Assembly (NCBI RefSeq): GCF_000003605.2 | Contig: NW_003143796.1 | Coordinates: forward strand, 77,015 to 123,236 | Direction of reading: 5' to 3' | DNA length: 46,222 nucleotides | DNA from: Saccoglossus kowalevskii | Lineage: Eukaryota > Hemichordata > Enteropneusta > Harrimaniidae | In this document: piece by piece, positions 30,595-43,019 of the stretch | Layout: each line of letters begins with the position of its first letter | How positions within the stretch are numbered: position 1 is the first letter of the stretch | Made by a program: the position numbers and the translations under genes | Notes under the pieces: generated by a model | Seen by the model: only the letters and a program-made list of their open reading frames with translations | What the model was told of the DNA's origin: nothing | The model's database searches: none

Positions 30595-31130
30595 CTGGCC
30601 TTAGTATAAAGACTGCATGATGTGAAAAACTGCAGCTCATCTTCAGTAATACCGGTATTACATTTTGCACATTTTCTATCTTAAATTTTTATTTTTGATG
30701 TCTTCCAGATTCAATGATTAGTTTATGTGCACTTAGTCTTAGTCTAGAAATAAGGCTAGTTTCTTTTCTGTTTTGTAATGTTTTTAAGTATTTGGCAATT
30801 TCAATCTTATTTTTTAATAATTTATATGTCCGTAGTTTTGGATCATTATTGCTCAAGTTCCATTTTGTTTCATAGTAATCTTCAGTTTTCTGTTTAAATT
30901 CATCTTTGTTGATGTTTTTTATGTCATGTATATTGTAAATTTGTTGTAATTTTTTGAAGATTTGTAAACCAAGAATCTTTGTATTGATTCTGTTGCTGGT
31001 CTATCTATATGCCAAGCTTATTGGACCATTCCTCAAAATATTGAGATAATATTTTATGGCTTGGTATTGTATTTTAGCAATTAAAGGCAGCCGCCCAATC
31101 TCCATTCTAGTGCCAATGTTCTGGTACATA
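30595..31130 (-). pseudogene. Non-LTR retrotransposon C-terminal relic
   Basis: The minus strand from about 31130 reads MYQNIGTRMEIGRLPLIAKI then QYQAIKYYLNILRNGPISLA. After stops and shifts it gives KTEDYYETKWNLSNNDPKLR, TSLISRLRLSAHKLIIESGR, and in another frame AKCNTGITEDELQFFTSC. The E-x-GR-x-PL, SRLRLSAH-L-IE-GR and EDE-x-x-F-x2-C order is typical of the C-terminal region of many LINE proteins. It is frameshifted and dead. Confidence 0.78.
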
Positions 31131-31689
31131 ACCTGAGGTGGTGTTTTTCTGTTTTTGTTTTGTATATGTATATGTGTGTAACGACAGTTGTTTGTTTAAC
31201 TAAACATTGAAAAGCTACACTGATCCAACAATCTGGTCAGACATTAAAACGTAGCTGTTGCTAAAATGAATATGGTTCATTCACCTGTAAATGTGAGCTC
31301 GACGCATGGAGCCGGGAACAACCACAGGTGGCGCTGTATACAATGGAAATCTATTTAGGCTTGTTAATAATAATTGCACTTTAAAATAATATTCATGAGC
31401 TATGTCTACGTCATAACCTCGCTAAAGTTATTAGCATATTGTGTACGCGGTGCGTATGCGTCGGGTCCTTTTTTCGTATTCCAGTACGCATGCGTCATCA
31501 CAGTGAGGTCAATTGTAATTTACACAGTTAAGGGTCTGTAAGTGACGTACAGTACCGTTAATGAGGTTCGTCAATTGCAAAGGATTTGTACACACTCCCA
31601 CCATGTCGTACGCTGTAATATACAATTACAATTCTGGTTCAAACAATAACTCTGGATACGATTACACAAGTATGTCTCAGATGCACCGT

Positions 31690-32166
31690 TACTGTTTAAG
31701 AAATCCTTGGTTTCACATTGATAGTTTTCCCCATAAACAAATTTCAAATGTGTGTAAATCAGCCTCTTATGCATTAAGTCGTATTGGCCGTATTATAAAT
31801 GTTTTAAATCGTAGTATTAGTACTGAGCAGTTAATTCAAGCTTTTATAACTTCTAGAATGGATTATTGTTATAGTCTATATTTATATCTTCCCGGTTATC
31901 AATATATATATATAATATTCATAATTCCACAGCTCGATTAGTTGCCCTCTCACGTAAACATGAGCACATAACTCCCGTTCTTCAAAATCTTCCCTGGTTA
32001 CCAGTTTCCCAACGAATTCAAGTTGTTTAAAATAAGATTTTACCTACCCGACCTTTTTATTTTATTTTTCTAAATAATGTATTTTTATAACTATTTTTAT
32101 GTAAAGTGCATTGAGATTATATGTTTTATGTAATGCGCTATATAAGAATTATAATACTAATAATTA
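31690..32166 (+). pseudogene. CR1/L2-like LINE 3' end relic
   Basis: The plus strand reads LRNPWFHIDS...KQISNVCKSASYALSRIGRI, EQLIQAFITSRMDYCYSLY and LPGYQ. After a shift it gives STARLVALSRKHEHITPVLQ then NLPWLPVSQRIQ. This is the standard CR1/Jockey-superfamily C-terminus. The non-coding tail ends 'aatgcgctatataagaatta' with TAA-rich repeats, as in many such elements. The ATG at 31561 and the frame before 31690 are not part of a real gene. Confidence 0.85.
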
Positions 32167-32258
32167 CTGGAACTTTTACGTAGTACGGTAGTCGCATTAG
32201 CCAACTTGCAATTGCTAAATATATGGACGAAACGAAACGAAAGGAATAACACACGTAC

Positions 32259-32322
32259 GCGTTGTGTACGTCGCTATGAGTCCCACGTTGAACAGGACGC
32301 GGCGCGACGACCACCGCCTTTT
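32259..32322 (+). repeat. CpG-rich interspersed repeat, copy 1
   Basis: The segment 'gcgttgtgtacgtcgctatg' through 'aggacgcggcgcgacgacc' recurs at 42943-43006. This copy keeps most CpG dinucleotides. The family is unknown. Confidence 0.75.
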
Positions 32323-32699
32323 AATGTCCTTGTCATACTTTGAAGATCATGATTATATACTCTCTACATTTAAATTATAAAAAAAAATAGGTACTTTGTA
32401 AAATATTATAATCTGGTTTAAATCAGCGAGATTCACACTGTGTGTAAAAACAAGGAAGGGAAGGATTGGTAACTCGGCATTTCCTTTACTTTACTGAAAC
32501 GTATCTTGAAATAAAATGTTGACATTAATATATGCTCACTACTTGTCCGCGCAATCAATTGTAGACTAAAGAGTAATGAAAATGACCCACCGGTTTAACC
32601 TTTCTTTCTTAATGTCTAAAAATGTTTCACTAATTTCTACACACATTCTTGCTGACGAAATACATATATGCATACTAAACTAGATATCAATTCAAAACC

Positions 32700-33570
32700 T
32701 CGTACAGCTCTGCTCACAAAAAGACATGCTCATAGTTATTCATGATTATTTGTGACGTCACTTGTTTACGTCTCCGCGCGAGATCCTGATAAAGGCTATG
32801 TAGGCGTTCAAGTTGTAACCGGTCATTGGCCGCGATATAAATCGGGGGCCCCACCTGTCGCCACGTGTCTTCGATAAATAATTAACTTTGTTTGTGCAGA
32901 ACAATGTGTCAATTTCCATGTAAAATTCAGTCCATCTGAAACCTCTAAAATGGCCGTCAACGCTTTACAAATATGACACACGCCTACATAACACATTTAA
33001 TTCTATTCACGATTTACAGTGTATCCTCGGGGGCGGACATCCGGGCATTTTCACCGCCTGGCAACCCGCGGCGGTGAAAACAAAGGCCCAAAACTCGCAG
33101 AAAACGGTACTTTGGGATGATTGTTGAGACTCCTCTGAACAGTGTAACAAGATTAGCCCTACGTGTGTAACATATATAAATTTGGTTGTTCAGGATTACT
33201 TCAAAGTTGCTCGACCGGCGTTCTACAGCAGCGCGCACAGAGCCCATAGAAATGCATGTACAGTGGTGCGCGTCGTAGCAACGTGGAACGTCTTGGGACG
33301 TAGCTCCGCCCCGGATGATACTAGTAGTACATTCAGTGCCAGTGGTTTTTAAAAATAGTTTTCCCCTAGCTCGTCTGAGGGCGTACTGCTAGTGGCTAAG
33401 ATCGGTACCACGCAACGCATTCGTACTATTCCACACTTTTGGTTTAATCCATTTGAAATCTGGGGGTAGAAAAAAAATCGACGGGCTCGATAGTAAGAAA
33501 AAACCTACAAAACGTCACCTGAGGGCGCGCTGCTGGGAGCTTGAAATCTGGGGGTGAAAAACAATTAAAT
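32700..33570. promoter_or_regulatory. CpG-richer intergenic stretch
   Basis: The local GC and CpG content is clearly higher than the surroundings. It includes a CRE-type TGACGTCA at 32753-32760, 'gggggcggacatccggg' at about 33031-33047, and 'gctccgccccgg' at about 33303-33314. A minus-strand open frame at 33014-33247 has no domain. It may be a distal part of the promoter or CpG region of the downstream gene. Confidence 0.4.
33370..33566 (+). repeat. Imperfect direct duplication, period about 130-140 bp
   Basis: 'cgtctgagggcgtactgcta...ttgaaatctgggggtag' (about 33373-33471) is echoed by 'cacctgagggcgcgctgctg...ttgaaatctgggggtga' (about 33508-33558). Confidence 0.6.
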
Positions 33571-34046
33571 AGATTTAAGATGGGTCAACTCCTAATAAAA
33601 TCATATTAATATCTTTTTGTTAAATCTAGAAATAATATTATTAAAAAAACAAAAACAAAAAAAAAACAATTTTGGTTGAAATACCGAAATGAAGTTTGTA
33701 GTAGTTTAAAATTACTCCTCCACGAGTACATAGTACGTTATGTTCCTGTAAGTTGTATATTTTTTTTTTATTTGTTATTCATTTTAATTGTAATCCTTTT
33801 CACCACTTCCGAGGAATGTTACGTGTTAATAAAATTATTACTATTATTGAAAATCGATGTATGTCCCATCCCCTCCCAAATTTCACGGTTGAAATTTCGC
33901 CCAACACGAGTCAAGGCTCGGGGGTTTATTTCAGTGTACAATTTATGATGTTCATATTAATTTTGAGGATTTATGCGGTGTTGTTGAAAGGGTTGATCAC
34001 GTTTTTTTTTTTCTCTCACCTGATCTCAGGTTTTGAATGATGGGTT

Positions 34047-34363
34047 TGACGTCATCACTGCGCGTTGAATCCACCGTCTCGCCACAGGGAGAGTCCATTT
34101 TATGTGAAAGGGGTTGTTGGCATTAGAAAACATGAGTTGCATATATGTTTACAGGAGCGTGTTCTGTAGAAAACAAAACAAAAAGAAAACGAGAATTAGA
34201 CGAGAATTAGTGGGATATTTTTACTAATCGATTTTATCGGAAGCACGCGGATAATATGATTAACCGCAATTTGTCACATGACCATCATTTAGGTGAGTGA
34301 CCTCAGATATCGGCGATCCGCCATTAGCCAGCACCCAATCTAGGTCAGCATAGTTATAGGTCG
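34047..34363 (+). promoter_or_regulatory. Putative promoter region of the 34634 exon: CRE and AGGTCA-type half-sites
   Basis: TGACGTCA lies at 34047-34054. Upstream of the exon are three nuclear-receptor-type half-sites: TGACCT at about 34296-34301 (AGGTCA on the minus strand), AGGTCA at 34342-34347 and AGGTCG at 34358-34363. No TATA box at a convincing distance was identified. The assignment rests on position and short motifs. Confidence 0.35.
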
Positions 34364-34633
34364 ACCATAGCTGAGTGTCTGCGTACAATTTCACATCGTT
34401 TGCGGAGTTATTGGGATACACACAGCAATTTTCCATTCACAGAAAATTGTCTTCACGACTTTCAACTTGATCCAAAGCAAGAAGGGCGGTTTTTACTGGA
34501 AAGGAATCTACTGTAGCGAGAAAAAACGGAGACCGTGCGTAGTTGCTGTGTACTGTAGCCGCCACTCAGACAGACTGCTCTGATCGCTTCGAGTGAGAGA
34601 AGTGGTGCGGTTGCGTTCCGAGCCTTTACAGAA

Positions 34634-34745
34634 ATGGACCACTGCGAAATGGAATCTAGCACCATGGACCATGTTCAGTTGCCTGTTTCTAACCCGAATG
34701 GAAAGGCAGCCCTGTCGTGTAAAGCACAGCCCAGTAATCGCATTG
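34634..34745 (+). CDS. Probable first coding exon of an unrecognised gene
   Basis: The ATG at 34634 (context acagaaATGG: G at -3 and G at +4, good Kozak) is the first after an in-frame stop at 34556. It opens 37 codons (MDHCEMESSTMDHVQLPVSN then PNGKAALSCKAQPSNRI) plus one base, ending at a strong donor, g|gtgagt. Sequence before it looks like a GC-richer 5' untranslated leader. No domain is recognisable. A downstream in-frame M (codon 11) could also start. No convincing next exon was found in the remaining 11.4 kb, so the first intron is either long or short exons were missed. The overlapping open frames on both strands (34593-34790 plus, 34462-34665 minus) are shadows. Confidence 0.55.
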
Positions 34746-36340
34746 GTGAGTAAACGACCGATTGTTGTTCACCAACCTACATTCTTTTAGACTGAAATGC
34801 GACGTACCAAGTATACTAGTATACGATAACAACTAGCCACCATGCATATGACCTTGATCAAAGACAAAGGAGGTCGATTTTATTTCGGTCTGCTTTGCAC
34901 ATTGAATTGCATATTTGATTTCTTGCAATATTATGTTCATGCCATTTTTTATGAGAATGACGTAGTTCGTCCAAGTTATTTTTTTGCAGACCAACCACTC
35001 CTGATTGGTCACCGATCAAACGTACTGGAGTAATTTATTTGAGTGACATCGACCATGTCGCCCACTGCCACGGTGTTCCATTTGTTCACATGGAAAGGCA
35101 TATTGAGCTTCTGGTCAATAATTCCGTGTTCAGTGGAAATCATGTCTTTCTGTTCTGATTTTGATTCTACGACTGTCACACAAACACACTGAACACTGGT
35201 TTATTGTTCTGCAATTTCGTTGTCTGGTGCTCCGTTTTTTCATTTGTTCCTTTCTTTGTGAATGTATTTTCCTTTTACTCACTGGGTCCAAAGACTTGTG
35301 TATTGTTTGTGTACTTAACTTTTACAATATAACAACTGTATAATTTACATACAATGATTTTTGGCGTATTACTCCCCAGAATGACTCACTGCTCATATCT
35401 TCCGCCATGTCGGCAAACACAACACGGAAGTGATGTCGTGACCGAATTTCTGAGAAAGTTACGTCAGCGTTTAGGTTGTTGATTGGGCCTTCAGTACTTG
35501 GCCGCCTTTATGAAGAGTTTGTGAAAACGAACTATCGACGGCGCTGACAAGGGCACTTTCAAAGGGGAGGGGGGTGGGTGGATGGGTGTCAGGTGTTAAC
35601 ACATGCATATTATTACTTTACATTAATTTGCTGTTTATTTTCACTGATTTTTTACAAATTTAATTTAAAGTATAGGAAAAAATGTATTGTCGCTGCATTC
35701 TATTTAAAAAAATTCCAAGTGAAAATATAGTTTTTTACAGTATAGTTTTAGAAGTCAATATTTATTTGTGTTCAGTCTTTAGTATTACAGTGATACATAA
35801 AACAATAATATAGAATATGTATACTATGAAGATTTTACGTGATTAAAATACACAGTAACAGTTACAGCCGTAACTTGTGTACTTAACCCAGAAAAAAAAA
35901 TGATTACCCTGGTAAGTACTTAACCAGAATAACTAGTGCTTGCAATAACACTTGTATTCAATACTGTTTTTTCGATTCTTGTAAACGTGTTGATTGAGAA
36001 GGGAAAACAAGAAATTAAAGCTATTACATAATAATAATATAAGTACTTGTTACTTCTCAGTCACATGAAGGTCAAGCAACTATGATTTAACTAATTCTTA
36101 CCATGACTGTCACAAAGTGAGGAATTTCAGCCAATCATGTTGCTGCTGTGAATAAGCATAGCTTAATTTGTAGTTGTTTTGTCATACATTCAGAGATTTC
36201 ATTACATTGATCTCACGTACCAATATCCAGGTTACGGCATAAACACGGACACTCTAGAACGCCATAAACCAGTTGAGTGTTTGACCTTAATTTACTGACA
36301 AACAAAAGTGAGTAATATCATCCATAGTTGATTTTTTTTC
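34746..36340 (+). other. Putative first intron or flank, no exon recognised
   Basis: It starts gtgagtaa. It contains an Ets-type ACGGAAGTG at about 35423 and a CCGCCATG at about 35403. No open frame shows coding character. Confidence 0.4.
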
Positions 36341-36346
36341 AGTAAG

Positions 36347-36482
36347 TCAATGGTGTAATGTATCTTTTACCTCCATGGTGTAATGTATTTCTCACATCCA
36401 TGGTGTAATGTATTTCTCACATCCATGTTGTAATGTATTTCTCACTTCCATGGTGTAATTTTTTTTTACTTCCATGGTGTTA
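36347..36482 (+). repeat. Minisatellite, about 25-bp unit, 5-6 copies
   Basis: The unit 'tccatggtgtaatgtatttc' plus 'tcaca' repeats with small changes (ccatgttgtaatg, ccatggtgtaattttttt). Each unit contains CCATGG or a one-base variant. Confidence 0.9.
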
Positions 36483-36489
36483 TCGTGAT

Positions 36490-39400
36490 ACATGTATAAC
36501 ATATTTTCTTTTATAATCACCATCAAAACAAAGAAACTCACTAAAGTGTATGGTTTAATTGTTCACACCTCGAGGTCACTCATCTGTTTGCATCTTTTGT
36601 GATTTAATTAGCCTAATTGAGAGTTTTTAATTTATAAAATGTTTTGTACTAAAATTAGCACTGAAGTGAAATATTGATGTCATCACTAATTAACCCCATG
36701 GACGACTGAATACCTGTCAAGTGATTCCTGCATCACCATGCTAGTTTTAAAGGGTATCTCAACAGTGTTCCCACCTTTTCATAAATAATATGTGGCTTAC
36801 ATACATCAGATTTCACCCTACACTCTGTTTCATGTAGGCATGAATCATTTGCTGCAAGTTACAGAGCACATACTAGTACCTAAGCGGCCATCCCTCAGCA
36901 AATAATGAAGCAAAGGCATTGAAATCCCGAAACTCACTCTTTTTACACAAACTGGCAAGTTTGAATTACTAAACGAAGTACAGGACGACGAAGATAAAAT
37001 ATCCAAGAATCTACACATATCAAAAATTATATCTCAAAAGTGAATATTTGTGGTGTATTTTAAGTCTAACCAGACCATAAGTGGAATTTTCTCAGTACTC
37101 TAAATATCATATTTTAGTATAAGATAGTAAATATATTTATAAATCCACAAAAAATTCCAAGTAATGGTGGAAACCAAATTGACGGGTGAATACTGCCCAT
37201 ATAGAACTCCACTGCAGTTTTAAACAAATTTGATTTGATTTGATCTATCTTTTGCATTCATGGCAGTAAATCTGCCTATGATTGAATACAACCTGCAAAG
37301 GCTCATGGGTAATGGCATTACCAAGCATCTTCTTTGGATTTAAATTAAGCAGCATAAATGATTTACAAATTATACATGTTCGTAAAACAAATTTACGCTT
37401 TTATGAAACGTGGTGTAAAATCATTCATTTCTATTAAACATTTATAAACCTTTATAAATTTTAAATGACAGTGTACCATTCATAATAACTTGACAAATCA
37501 TATTGATTGATGCCTTAGTGAAAGACACCCTCCTATTTATAATCCTACAACTATCAGTGTGGATTTTGACCCATCATGTCAGTTTTCCTGCTAACTGAAA
37601 ATGAAAATGTTTTAAAATTTAAAACATTCTATATCAAATTGTAATGGCAATACTACAGTAATATTAAAAATATATATCTGCAAACTATTACCGGTAGTTA
37701 GAATCGTTTTGTATTATATGGAGACAATCTTTCACATACATTGTACATGTAAATTGTGAACCGATGGGAATTATGGGTAATGAGCATCACCAAAGGGCTT
37801 CTCTAGGCAATGAAAGCAGATTTGAAAAATAACACAAAGTGAATGTTTTATACATTTTTGTATAAATAGTTCGTACTTTAGGTGAGATTCAGTGTAAGTG
37901 AATTATGTACATGTTTTATAGTGAAACCCCAGTTACCTGCACTGATCCATCATCTATCAATCAGCAGTGTTTATAAAATCCCATTCCCTTGAAAATGGAT
38001 AATGTTTGTAATTTGTTGATAAATTTTTTGAGATCAAAATTTGTTATGAAAAAAGTCATTATCAGGGTTTTGAGTGTTTGTTCCTTTTCGCTATACCCAA
38101 TTCTGTTGGAAACAGTCGAGTATATGTCAAAGTGAGTATATGTAAAAGTATATTCTTGTTGGCATGACAACATGCTCTAGCAGCCTTGACCACACTAGTA
38201 GCAGATAAAATGCTTAAGGTTTGAAGGATACTGGTGGGTATATTTGTCAGTAACAAATTTTGAGGTCCACTCATAGCAACCACAGTTGCAACCAATGCTG
38301 TTTTTCTTTATGGATGTTTGTCATGGATGCCATTTGCTCCAAAATTGTAAACCAGATTTTCTCTGACAGGGTGCCTAGATTGACGTTGGTATTCTCTCTG
38401 GAGATAATGCTCTAATTACTTTTAAATATGATAAACAATTAAATTTAGAAAACTCATCCTAGCACTTTTTGTTTTGCCGATATTTCATGCTAGATGATTT
38501 AATATACTAGCTCTATATTCAAAGACAGACTTACAGTGGAATTGTTCCGCCTGATAGACTGCATAGTACGGTAGAGGTTTGTTCATGCTATGATTACATC
38601 GTACATGTATGTGTGTACAGATCTGTCTATTAAAAACAACTGCACACCCACAGTCTGCAGACAATGAATGTTTGTGAATTGGTGTATAGTCGCTGTTATG
38701 TTTTTAACAATGTTTGGCACATATATGTCCATTAAAATGTACACCCATATTGATTTTTACAAATCCTTGAACGATTTTTCATCCAGTGTAAACTGCAATC
38801 CCACCTACCTAGGTATGCATTTACATAATAAAAAACATGCAGATTTATTTGTGTTCTACTGGCATTTGAAAGTATTTACCCGTATATAGGTTTACCTTCC
38901 CTTTCCATGAGTTCTAAGCACTAAGATAGTTATTTTTATAACAATTGGCATATACAATATTGCGTTGGTACACCATGCAAATGAGGAAACGTATTCTTGC
39001 TGCATTGTACATTCCAGTAATACAGAGGTTTTATAATTCTAACCACGTGCACACAAACACGTACATATGGATTAAAGAACAAGAGCGTATGCTTATGCGA
39101 CTAACTGAAAATTTATATTGGGTCATTTCATTATTTAAATTCATCGTTTTAGGCCGTGTTCGTCAGAATTTAAATTATTTGGACCCTGGGGGCTGTCTAT
39201 AGTTGACATTTCCAGTGGGTTCATTGCCTGCAGAATATTGTTTGAGATATTTGATTGCATGTAGAATATGATGTGGTTGTTATTGATTTTACCGTACATA
39301 TAATGTCACTTTTAGGAACTTTATCCATATTTAATTAATACTAAAGAGTAAGAGTAGACTAGTTTTAATTAATGCTAAACAGTAATTCCTTTATTGTATA

Positions 39401-41890
39401 GTATTGAGTTTCTAGTTGCTGCATTACAAAAACAACATAATCAGTACAGAACTTGAAGCTTGTGCAGAAGAATGTCTTCCTGACACTTCCTAACACACTT
39501 TCTGCTGACCAAAGGTGTATATTAAACCGTTTAACGTCAATCAACACTTCTCCTTTTCTCACTCTGCCTCATAGCAGCTGAGTAAACAGAGAGAGCCCAA
39601 ATAAATGAAAGCAAATGTCTATTATCTTGTGAATATTGCATCATCACAGAGAAAGCCAGTCAATATACGTGTCTAGACAGACTGTACCGGCTGTGTTAAT
39701 ATGGACGTCATTTGAATCAATTCCTGAATGTTCATGAAAACGTTTGAATTATGAAATATAAATGTAGGCTAATTTTTTAATTATGCATAGGTCTAAGGTC
39801 ATTTGTGAACAATTGTCTATTTGGTACATCTCTGGATGGTCATGATAATGCTTGAATTATGAAATAATTTTTGAAAGGTGCGTAGCAGGTCAGAGTTCAT
39901 TTGTGAACAACTGCTCATATGGTACATCAGTATATTGACTGGAAATGGAAGCTTAATTATTTTTTCTCACTTTTTATCATTATACTGATTATATGTATGT
40001 CATATTTGAAAACGTTTTGTATTCCTTGAATCTCTCAAGCCCTCTCCACGCTTGTAAATGGTCCATCCCTTAAATTAAAAATCTAACATTTGCACATACT
40101 GCCTTAATTGATGTGAGGCCTAAATGCACTGTTTGACCTAGATACTGTCTCCTCCTAGATGTTGCAAATGACTTTCAACTCAAAATTGCTTTTTATGAGA
40201 ATTTCTTTTTACTTTTGGACTCATTTTATAATAAAATAAAACCTTGTAATAAAATCCGATCTTTTTATTTTTATAGTCTCTCTACAAAAGCACTGCCTAG
40301 AGGTACCTTGTGACATCACAGGTTTACCATAGTGTCCTTTACACTTGGTTTCTGTTTTTATGGCAACTAACATCATGGTGTATTATGACTATGAGAACAA
40401 ATGATCTGGTGAGTGTATTGTTACAACAACAATGATTTTGAAAAAAAAAAATTAAGATTGGTGCCCAGTGATGTTCTCAGCTGGGTGCCAACTTGTTGTT
40501 GTTATTTGATAGTCCACCAGCTTTATTATGATAATTCTTACAACAAATTTATTTATTTTAATGGCAAATATTGAAATAGTATATAACAACATTTAGGTAT
40601 CCCACAATTCCATGGTGCAGTTTCAGAGATTCACTGCCTGTCTTTCGATACTACTTAAAAACGATTGTGCTCAATTTATTGGTGAATCGTGAAACTTTAA
40701 AATCTTCATGCATTCTTGAAAAGATGCGTTTGCCATAATATAGCCTTTTCCTTTGCCTACTATGCATAGTTTCATAGTCGGTCATGATCACTTAAGGCTT
40801 ACTACAGTTTGACAGTGTTAGCATATGATTGTGTTGTTACTCTAACATTCTATGTGCAATTTTAAATACAAAACAATAAAATAATAAAACAAACTACAAG
40901 TGACTTTATTTATTTCAAATATTTAACTTTGTTTCACATCTGCACAATTCCCAAAAGATTATTGCCTACGTGTGTTATTGAAAACAAAAAATGAGCAGTG
41001 CATGTCATGTGGACTCACAACTAGTATACTGCTTCTTCTATGCAAGTGCTGACTGTACATATACCTACCATATTTGCTGTATTAGAAAAATATCTCTAAT
41101 AGAAATGCATATTAACCAAAAATTGTATTTATTTAAACAATAATGAATCCCCCACATTGCCATATTGGATGGGGAGAAGAATATATGACAAGATAATTAT
41201 CACGTCTATCACCCTTTTTGAAACCATTTTGCCGATTCATTACCGTTGTTATAAATCACCACAATCAGAATTAAACAAATTTGGTTAAATCTGGGGGGGG
41301 GGGGGGGTTGAATGAATTTACTTTTGAATACAGGTTTACATTAATGTGTCAAGCTATAATGTCATAATTACCTCTAATTTTGATAGTGTGGATTATTAAT
41401 AGTGGTGCATATGAGGTGTACATAGTCATAACCAAAGAAAATTAAAATTTGAATATGTTCTTCAGTAATGGCTGTTGTTGACCTCTTCCCTTCTAGCAAC
41501 AAGCACTCTTGACTGAAATGGTCAATAACCTGGCTCAACATTATTTGCACACTACAAGTGTGTTGACCATTTACTTATTGCCAATTCTGAATTACATTAT
41601 TATAAAGTGACTATCCGTATACCCCCTCCTATTACTTCTATACCCCACCCTCCCATCATCATAAACTGGTCGAACCAATCACTGATGACTTTCTTGTTAT
41701 ACATTTTGTATACTGTGAAATCATTAAAATATTACTTACCGGTACTGTAAAAAACAAAATTTATTCCCATAAATCAATACAGGCACTTTCAAAAAAAAAA
41801 AAAATTTTAACAGGTCTGTTTTGTACAGAATTCTCATCGTAATTTATTTCTTCAGCTTTCTGAGTGCTTTATAAAATAATTTGGTTTATA
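36490..41890. other. Non-coding sequence, no gene recognised
   Basis: AT-rich. A diverged inverted partner of the 5440-5625 repeat lies at about 37295-37430. A poly-G run lies at about 41293-41308. Open frames at 37961-38295 (minus), 38668-38889, 38945-39202 and 39365-39562 (minus) show no domains. The absence of coding sequence fits a long intron or intergenic space. Confidence 0.5.
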
Positions 41891-41897
41891 AATGTAG

Positions 41898-42077
41898 TAC
41901 AGTAAAATCTGTATTAGAAGCCACATCTCTAATAGAAGTCTGACACACACATTTGTTTTGAACAACTGAGAACCAAAAATTCATTATTTCTCATATGTGT
42001 AGATGCTCCAATAGAAGCCACATTCCCTCTGTTATATTTTAATAGAAACCGTGGCTTCTAATACCAATTTTACAGTA
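41898..42077. mobile_element. 180-bp MITE with 27-bp inverted ends
   Basis: The left end TACAGTAAAATCTGTATTAG...AAGCCAC and the reverse complement of the right end TACTGTAAAATTGGTATTAG...AAGCCAC match at 24 of 27. The ends begin and finish with TA, suggesting a mariner-type element. Inside, 'tctaatagaag' type motifs repeat. Similar 'ctaatagaa' pieces appear at about 41093 and 42478. Confidence 0.75.
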
Positions 42078-42609
42078 ACAGTTTTTGAAAAATACACGCG
42101 TTTGTCTCAATGTTTTAATAAATGTAGAATTTTGAGACCTAATGGATAACTAATGTGCAAGCACATGCATCTCAGTTTTGACCTTGAACTTAATCTAAAA
42201 GTAAATAATAATGGAATCCTATAGTTTGATTGATAATAATAGCCACTCCTAAACTTATTTAATTTTTTTTTATTTTAAATGACGGACTTGAATGATTAAA
42301 GAAAGGACTGAATTTGAATTTTATAAAAAAGAATATTAATTTAAAACATTTCAAGATTACCCATTTGTGCTTTTAGTGTCTACTGTAATTCAGGAGTGTT
42401 TGTATTTACTGTTATTACCTAATAATTACTAATCTGTGTATTCTTCTGATTTTCTACTCTATATATAACTACACAGCTCTAATAGAAAACAGAAATAGCT
42501 TTTAATGGTTACCATATATATTTTGAGGAAGTAATAAAAAATATAAAAATAAACTAATCTACAAAAACAGAATATTAATGAAAAAAATATAATAAAACAA
42601 CTCCTTCAA

Positions 42610-42860
42610 TTAATGCAAAATTTGTTGTCTAATTTCAAAGCACTTGTTGATATACTGTGCTACCTGGATGACAATACTACCATTATTTAACAGTGCAGTG
42701 AACTGTTCTTCAGGAGGCAGGTTGTGAAAGGAGTCAATCACATCAGCCGCTGTATTGAATAGAATACTGCGTCTATTACTGTATTTGGGACACTCCACCA
42801 CAAAATGAAATTCATTTTCAATGGTATCTTGGTTATAAATGTGGCCTTCTAAAGTTTAAA
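42610..42860 (-). pseudogene. Non-LTR retrotransposon C-terminus relic
   Basis: The minus strand from about 42857 reads EGHIYNQDTIENEFHFVVEC then PKYSNRRSILFNTAADVIDS, FHNLPPEEQFTALLNNGS and IRQQILH-stop (stop at 42610-42612). The (I/E)E(D/N)E-x-HF-x3-CP-x-Y-x3-R pattern marks the extreme C-terminus of many LINE proteins, so only the last about 80 residues remain. The ATG inside it is not a real start. Confidence 0.8.
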
Positions 42861-42942
42861 ATCGTTGCATATCAATTGAAGCGCGGTGGTTGTAGCGCAG
42901 CACGTGTTCGAATTTCATGTAAATAAACAATGTATTTTACAC

Positions 42943-43006
42943 GCGTTGTATACATCGCTATGAGTCCCATATCGAACAGGATGTGGCACGACGACTGCCG
43001 CCCTTT
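42943..43006 (+). repeat. CpG-decayed interspersed repeat, copy 2
   Basis: It is homologous to 32259-32322. Most differences are CG in copy 1 changed to TG or CA here (for example gacgcggcgcgacg versus gatgtggcacgacg). Confidence 0.75.
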
Positions 43007-43019
43007 AAAAAAAATGACA

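Noticed and set aside
31561-31941. 126-codon plus-strand open frame as a gene
   Set aside because: Its second half is a CR1-type LINE tail with lost frame afterwards. The N-terminal part has no support.
33014-33247. 77-codon minus-strand open frame in CpG-rich sequence
   Set aside because: Fewer stops are expected in GC-richer DNA. There are no domain, splice or start signals beyond chance.
38668-39202. Downstream exons of the gene starting at 34634
   Set aside because: The open frames there have AT-driven composition. I saw no acceptor/donor pair with coding-like sequence in the phase required.
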